Source of the DNA: Variovorax sp. Root473
Lineage (GTDB): Bacteria > Pseudomonadota > Gammaproteobacteria > Burkholderiales > Burkholderiaceae_C
Assembly: GCF_001426505.1 (NCBI RefSeq)
Contig: NZ_LMEV01000017.1
Span: 784,739-848,738 of the forward strand
Direction: 5' to 3'
DNA length: 64,000 nt
Shown here: piece by piece, positions 59,452-64,000 of the stretch
How positions within the stretch are numbered: position 1 is the first letter of the stretch
Layout of the letters: each line of letters starts with the position of its first letter
Program-made: the position numbers and the translations under genes
The notes under the pieces: generated by a model
Seen by the model: the letters and a program-made list of their open reading frames with translations, nothing else
Database searches by the model: none
Told to the model about the DNA's origin: nothing

Positions 59452-60357
59452 ATGAAGAAGTTCTTGGACGGCCGCGTGGCCATCGTCACGGGGGCCGGCA
59501 GCGGCCTGGGCAGAGCGCATGCGATGGCGCTCGCCCGGCATGGCGCGCGCGTCGTGGTCAACGACGTGGCGGGCCGGCACGAAGGCTCGCCGGGGCGGGC
59601 GGTGGCCGACGAGATCGTGCGAGCTGGCGGCCTGGCCATCGCGGACGGCGGCGACGTCACCGATTTCGCGCAGATGGAGCAGATGGCCGCGCGCGCCATC
59701 GGCGAATGGGGCCGCATCGACATCCTCGTGAACAACGCGGGCGTGCTGCGCGACAAGACCTTCTCGAAGATGTCGCTCGACGATTTCCGGCGCGTGATGG
59801 ACGTGCACCTGATGGGCACCGTCCACTGCGTGAAGGCGGTGTGGGAGCACATGCGCGAGCGCAGGTACGGGCGCATCGTGATGACGACGTCTTCGTCGGG
59901 CCTGTACGGCAACTTCGGGCAGTCGAACTACAGCGCCGCGAAGATGGCGCTCGTGGGCCTCATGCAGACGCTCGCGCTCGAAGGCGCGAAGCAGGACATC
60001 CGCGTGAACTGCCTCGCGCCCACGGCCGCGACGGCCATGACCGAGGGCGTGCTGCCGCCCGAGGCGCTGGCTCGGCTCGCGCCGGCCAACGTGAGCCCGG
60101 GGCTCGTCGCGCTGGTGGGCGAGGACGCGCCGACGCGCACCATCCTGCTGGCGGGTGCCGGCAGCTTCGAGAGCGCGAACATCACGATGACACAGGGCAT
60201 CTTCATCGGCGACGCGCAAGACCCGGTGGCGCAGGTCCGCTCGCGCATGGAGGAGATCCTGGACCGCCAGGACGAGCGCGTGCCCGGCACCGGCTTCGAG
60301 CAGTACCAGCTGGAGCTTTCCAAGGCCGGCATCGAGATGGCGCTGCCTGGCGCGTAA
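59452..60357 (+). CDS. SDR-family oxidoreductase (3-hydroxyacyl-type, long form)
   Basis: A 301-residue short-chain dehydrogenase of the multifunctional-enzyme type 2 group. Cofactor motif TGAGSGLGRAHAMALARHGARVVVNDV, NNAGVLRDKTFSKM, catalytic Ser in MTTSSSG and Tyr-Lys in YSAAK, and a C-terminal extension typical of peroxisomal-like hydroxyacyl-CoA dehydrogenases. It likely oxidises a 3-hydroxyacyl compound after or before the BKACE step. It has a GGAG ribosome-binding site and is the last gene of the operon. Confidence 0.92.
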   Translation: MKKFLDGRVAIVTGAGSGLGRAHAMALARHGARVVVNDVAGRHEGSPGRAVADEIVRAGGLAIADGGDVTDFAQMEQMAARAIGEWGRIDILVNNAGVLRDKTFSKMSLDDFRRVMDVHLMGTVHCVKAVWEHMRERRYGRIVMTTSSSGLYGNFGQSNYSAAKMALVGLMQTLALEGAKQDIRVNCLAPTAATAMTEGVLPPEALARLAPANVSPGLVALVGEDAPTRTILLAGAGSFESANITMTQGIFIGDAQDPVAQVRSRMEEILDRQDERVPGTGFEQYQLELSKAGIEMALPGA

Positions 60358-60527
60358 CCGCGAACTGAGGGCGCGGCGAGGGTTTTCACGGCATGGGGGC
60401 ACCACATCGGATGCGCCCCGCCGATGTCGGGTTCGCACATTGGATTCGGGAGCGGCCCGCGCGAGACTTTGCCGGGCCTCGAAAGAAGGCCGCACAAGCA
60501 ACTCACAAAGACATCGGAGACAGACCC

Positions 60528-62309
60528 ATGAAATCCAGCAACAGAGACCTGGCCCTGGTGGCCGCAGCCTGCCTCGCAGCGACGGCCATGCTCGCCGGCT
60601 GCGGTGGCGGCGGCAGTGGCGGCGGCGGCTTCCCGTTCGTGACCCTGCCCCCGGCCGCGCCACCGCCCGCATCGCCGCCCCCGGCCTCTTCGCCGCCGCC
60701 TTCGCAACCCGTGGCGCTTACCTGCGACCAGTTGCAGGGCATGACCGTCCCCGCATCGGCCATCGGCCTGCCTACCTCCGGCGCCACCGTCACCTCCGTC
60801 AAGACCGTGGCCGCGAGCGGCAGCGGTGCAGCCGCCGTGCCCGAGTACTGCGAGGTCGCGGGCAAGATCGCGCCGGTCGATGCGGCCGCGCCGAACATCC
60901 TGTTCCAGCTGGCATTGCCCACGCGCTGGAACCAGAAGGTCGTCATGTTCGGCGGCGGCGGGTTCAACGGCACGATCCCGAACGTCAAGGGGAATGTGCC
61001 CAACGGGCCCGTCGACCAGCCCACGCCGCTGGGCCGCGGCTACGCCACCTTCGCGAGCGACTCGGGCCACCAGGCCAACGCACTCGGTTCGCAGGACGGC
61101 TCCTTCGGCCTGAACGACGAGGCCGTGCGCAACTTCGGCGGCGACGTGCTCAAGAAGGTGCACGACGTGGCGCTCTCATTGGTGAAGGCGCGCTACGCCG
61201 CCAGCCCGTTGAAGGCGTATTTCGCCGGCGGCTCGACCGGCGGGCGCGAAGCACTGACGGCCATCCAGCGCTGGCCGGCCGACTGGGATGGTGCGATCGC
61301 CTGGTACCCCGCGTGGAACGATGCGTCGGCGCTGCTGGCCGGGCACCGCATGAGCCGCGCGCTCGCACAACCGGGTGCCTACCCCAACGTGCCCAAGCGC
61401 GAGGTGCTCTACAAGGCCGCGATGGAGGCATGCGATGCGCTCGACGGCGCCACCGACGGCCTCATCAGCAACCAGAACCTCTGCAACGCGCGCTTCGATC
61501 CATCGACGGCTACGCTGGCCGGCGTTCCCGTGCGCTGCCCGGGCGGTGGCGACACCGGCAACACCTGCCTGTCGGATGCGCAGATCGCGGCACTGAAGAC
61601 CATCGACACGCCGACCAACTTCAACTACCTGCTCGCGAGCGGGGAGACGCAGTACCCGGGCTACAACGTGTGGGGCGCCGACCTGGGCATCACCACCTGG
61701 CCCTCACCGCTGGAGCCGGTGGTGACCTTCCTCGCGCTCGGCACCTCGCAGCCGGGGCGGCCGATGCCGGCGAGCGCGCCCTACATCAGCGTGCTCACCG
61801 ATCAGTGGATCAAGTATTCGGTGACGCGCGATCCGCTCTATGACTCGCTCTCGCTCGATCCGGAAAACGCCGGTCCGTGGGCCAACCGCATCAGCGCGCT
61901 GAGCACGCAACTGGACGTCAGCACCGACATCTCCGCGTTCAAGGCGCGCGGCGGCAAGCTGCTGCTCGCCCACGGGCTGGCCGACGTGCTGGTGAGCACG
62001 CGGGCCACCGAGCAGTATTACCAGCGCCTGCAATCGCGGCTGGGGCTTGCGCAGGTCGATTCCTTCGTCCGCTACTACGAGGTCGCGGGCCTCGGTCATG
62101 CAGTGAGCAGCGTCTTCAATGCGACGTGGGATTCGCTCACCGCCCTGGAACAGTGGGCCGAGAAGGGCGTCGCCCCCTCCGGGCAGGTGACGACCGACAC
62201 GGCGGGCGTGCCCGGGCGCACCCGGCCGCTGTGCGACTACCCGAAGTGGCCGCAGTACAAGGGGTCCGGCGACGTGAGCCTCGCGGCCTCCTTCCGCTGC
62301 GCCGACTGA
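60528..62309 (+). CDS. Tannase/feruloyl-esterase family lipoprotein
   Basis: A 593-residue exported esterase. The N-terminus has a lipoprotein signal with lipobox LAGC (Cys about 25), then a glycine-rich and proline-rich linker to about 62. The tannase fold has the nucleophile Ser in YFAGGSTGGREAL, the acid in LAHGLADVLVS and the His in AGLGHAVSS, and many cysteines as in this family. It probably cleaves aromatic esters at the outer membrane. It is 170 bases after the BKACE operon and likely a separate unit. Confidence 0.9.
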   Translation: MKSSNRDLALVAAACLAATAMLAGCGGGGSGGGGFPFVTLPPAAPPPASPPPASSPPPSQPVALTCDQLQGMTVPASAIGLPTSGATVTSVKTVAASGSGAAAVPEYCEVAGKIAPVDAAAPNILFQLALPTRWNQKVVMFGGGGFNGTIPNVKGNVPNGPVDQPTPLGRGYATFASDSGHQANALGSQDGSFGLNDEAVRNFGGDVLKKVHDVALSLVKARYAASPLKAYFAGGSTGGREALTAIQRWPADWDGAIAWYPAWNDASALLAGHRMSRALAQPGAYPNVPKREVLYKAAMEACDALDGATDGLISNQNLCNARFDPSTATLAGVPVRCPGGGDTGNTCLSDAQIAALKTIDTPTNFNYLLASGETQYPGYNVWGADLGITTWPSPLEPVVTFLALGTSQPGRPMPASAPYISVLTDQWIKYSVTRDPLYDSLSLDPENAGPWANRISALSTQLDVSTDISAFKARGGKLLLAHGLADVLVSTRATEQYYQRLQSRLGLAQVDSFVRYYEVAGLGHAVSSVFNATWDSLTALEQWAEKGVAPSGQVTTDTAGVPGRTRPLCDYPKWPQYKGSGDVSLAASFRCAD

Positions 62310-62327
62310 GCATCGGCGCGGGCCGGC

Positions 62328-63548
<1,221 letters not shown>

Positions 63549-63660
63549 GGCGTTAACCCTTGAATATCGAAGCGAGCTATGAAATGTGCCCTGTAGAGAC
63601 TTGGCTTGGTAGTCCCGGGCGCCGCACAATGCCTATACGCTGAATGCATAAAACAAAGCC

Positions 63661-64000
63661 ATGCCCGTTTCCCCCGCCGTCGATCGCATCGAACTCATGC
63701 AGACCTTTGTCCACATCGTCGAGGCCGGCAGCCTCTCGGCGGCCGCGCTGCGGATGGGCGCGACCCAGCCCACCGTGAGCCGCCGCTTGCAGGCGCTGGA
63801 GCGCTCGCTGGGCGTGCGGCTGCTGCGCCGCTCCACGCACGCCATGAAGCTCACCGAAGACGGCGAGCGCTGCTACGAGGGCGCGCGGGAACTGATCGCC
63901 AGCTGGCGCGCCTTCGAGGCCGACCTGCGCGGCGTGGGCGACGAGCCCGAGGGCACGTTGCGCGTGGTGGCGCCGCATGCACTGGGGCAGCTGCTGCTGG
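63661..64000 (+). CDS. LysR-family transcriptional regulator, 3' end outside the window
   Basis: The first 113 residues of a LysR regulator. The winged helix-turn-helix is clear (LMQTFVHIVEAGSLSAAALRMGATQPTVSRRLQALERSLGVRLLRRSTH). The effector domain begins at about 95 (GTLRVVAPHALGQLLL) and is cut at base 64000. It is divergent from the MFS gene with a 112-base spacer and probably controls it. Confidence 0.92.
   Translation, partial: MPVSPAVDRIELMQTFVHIVEAGSLSAAALRMGATQPTVSRRLQALERSLGVRLLRRSTHAMKLTEDGERCYEGARELIASWRAFEADLRGVGDEPEGTLRVVAPHALGQLLL

Overview
The window is GC-rich, densely coded beta-proteobacterial chromosome. The block rplT-pheS-pheT-ihfA-MerR-tRNA-Pro, several Bug/TctC binding proteins, a DUF4148 protein and the protein sequences point to Comamonadaceae, most likely Variovorax or a close relative (inference; no search was run).

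Layout. 1-4963: conserved translation block ending in tRNA-Pro(GGG). 4964-43340: a mosaic that begins at the tRNA and is bounded by two near-identical 27-bp direct repeats and by a degenerate copy of the tRNA 3' end. It holds broken genes (enoyl-CoA hydratase, phosphotransferase, IS1182-like and IS3-like transposases, quinone oxidoreductase, Rrf2, flavoprotein, AbiEii, moaA) between intact modules. These modules are: (a) a redox module (DUF4148 protein, TlpA-like thioredoxin, OmpR regulator, Ohr, histidine kinase, DipZ), three of whose promoters share one motif architecture; (b) a LysR-Bug-M81 cassette inserted in it; (c) an aldehyde dehydrogenase and two secreted alpha/beta hydrolases; (d) a MerR/SnoaL pair with a MerR-type operator and an AAC(3)-I acetyltransferase; (e) a seven-gene LacI-regulated catabolic operon; (f) an RpoE-ChrR singlet-oxygen/lipid module of nine genes in three transcription units, each with an ECF promoter of the form TRATCC-N16-CGTA; (g) a HiPIP gene.

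43655-50236: an operon on the minus strand for uptake and breakdown of a probably nitrogenous compound (SsuABC/NMT1-type ABC transporter, FAD-linked oxidase, creatininase-family hydrolase, cytosine-deaminase-like amidohydrolase, and a quinone reductase with an internal deletion). 50361-60357: a PucR-type regulator divergent from an operon of an SDR, a complete branched-chain amino-acid-type ABC transporter (LivKHMGF type), a beta-keto acid cleavage enzyme and a second SDR. Together these suggest import of a substrate, oxidation to a beta-keto acid and cleavage with acetyl-CoA. 60528-64000: tannase/feruloyl-esterase-like lipoprotein, an MFS exporter and a divergent LysR gene cut by the window end.

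Most interesting: the three matching ECF promoters around rpoE-chrR, the shared promoter architecture in the redox module, and the repeat-bounded 38-kb mosaic at the tRNA.
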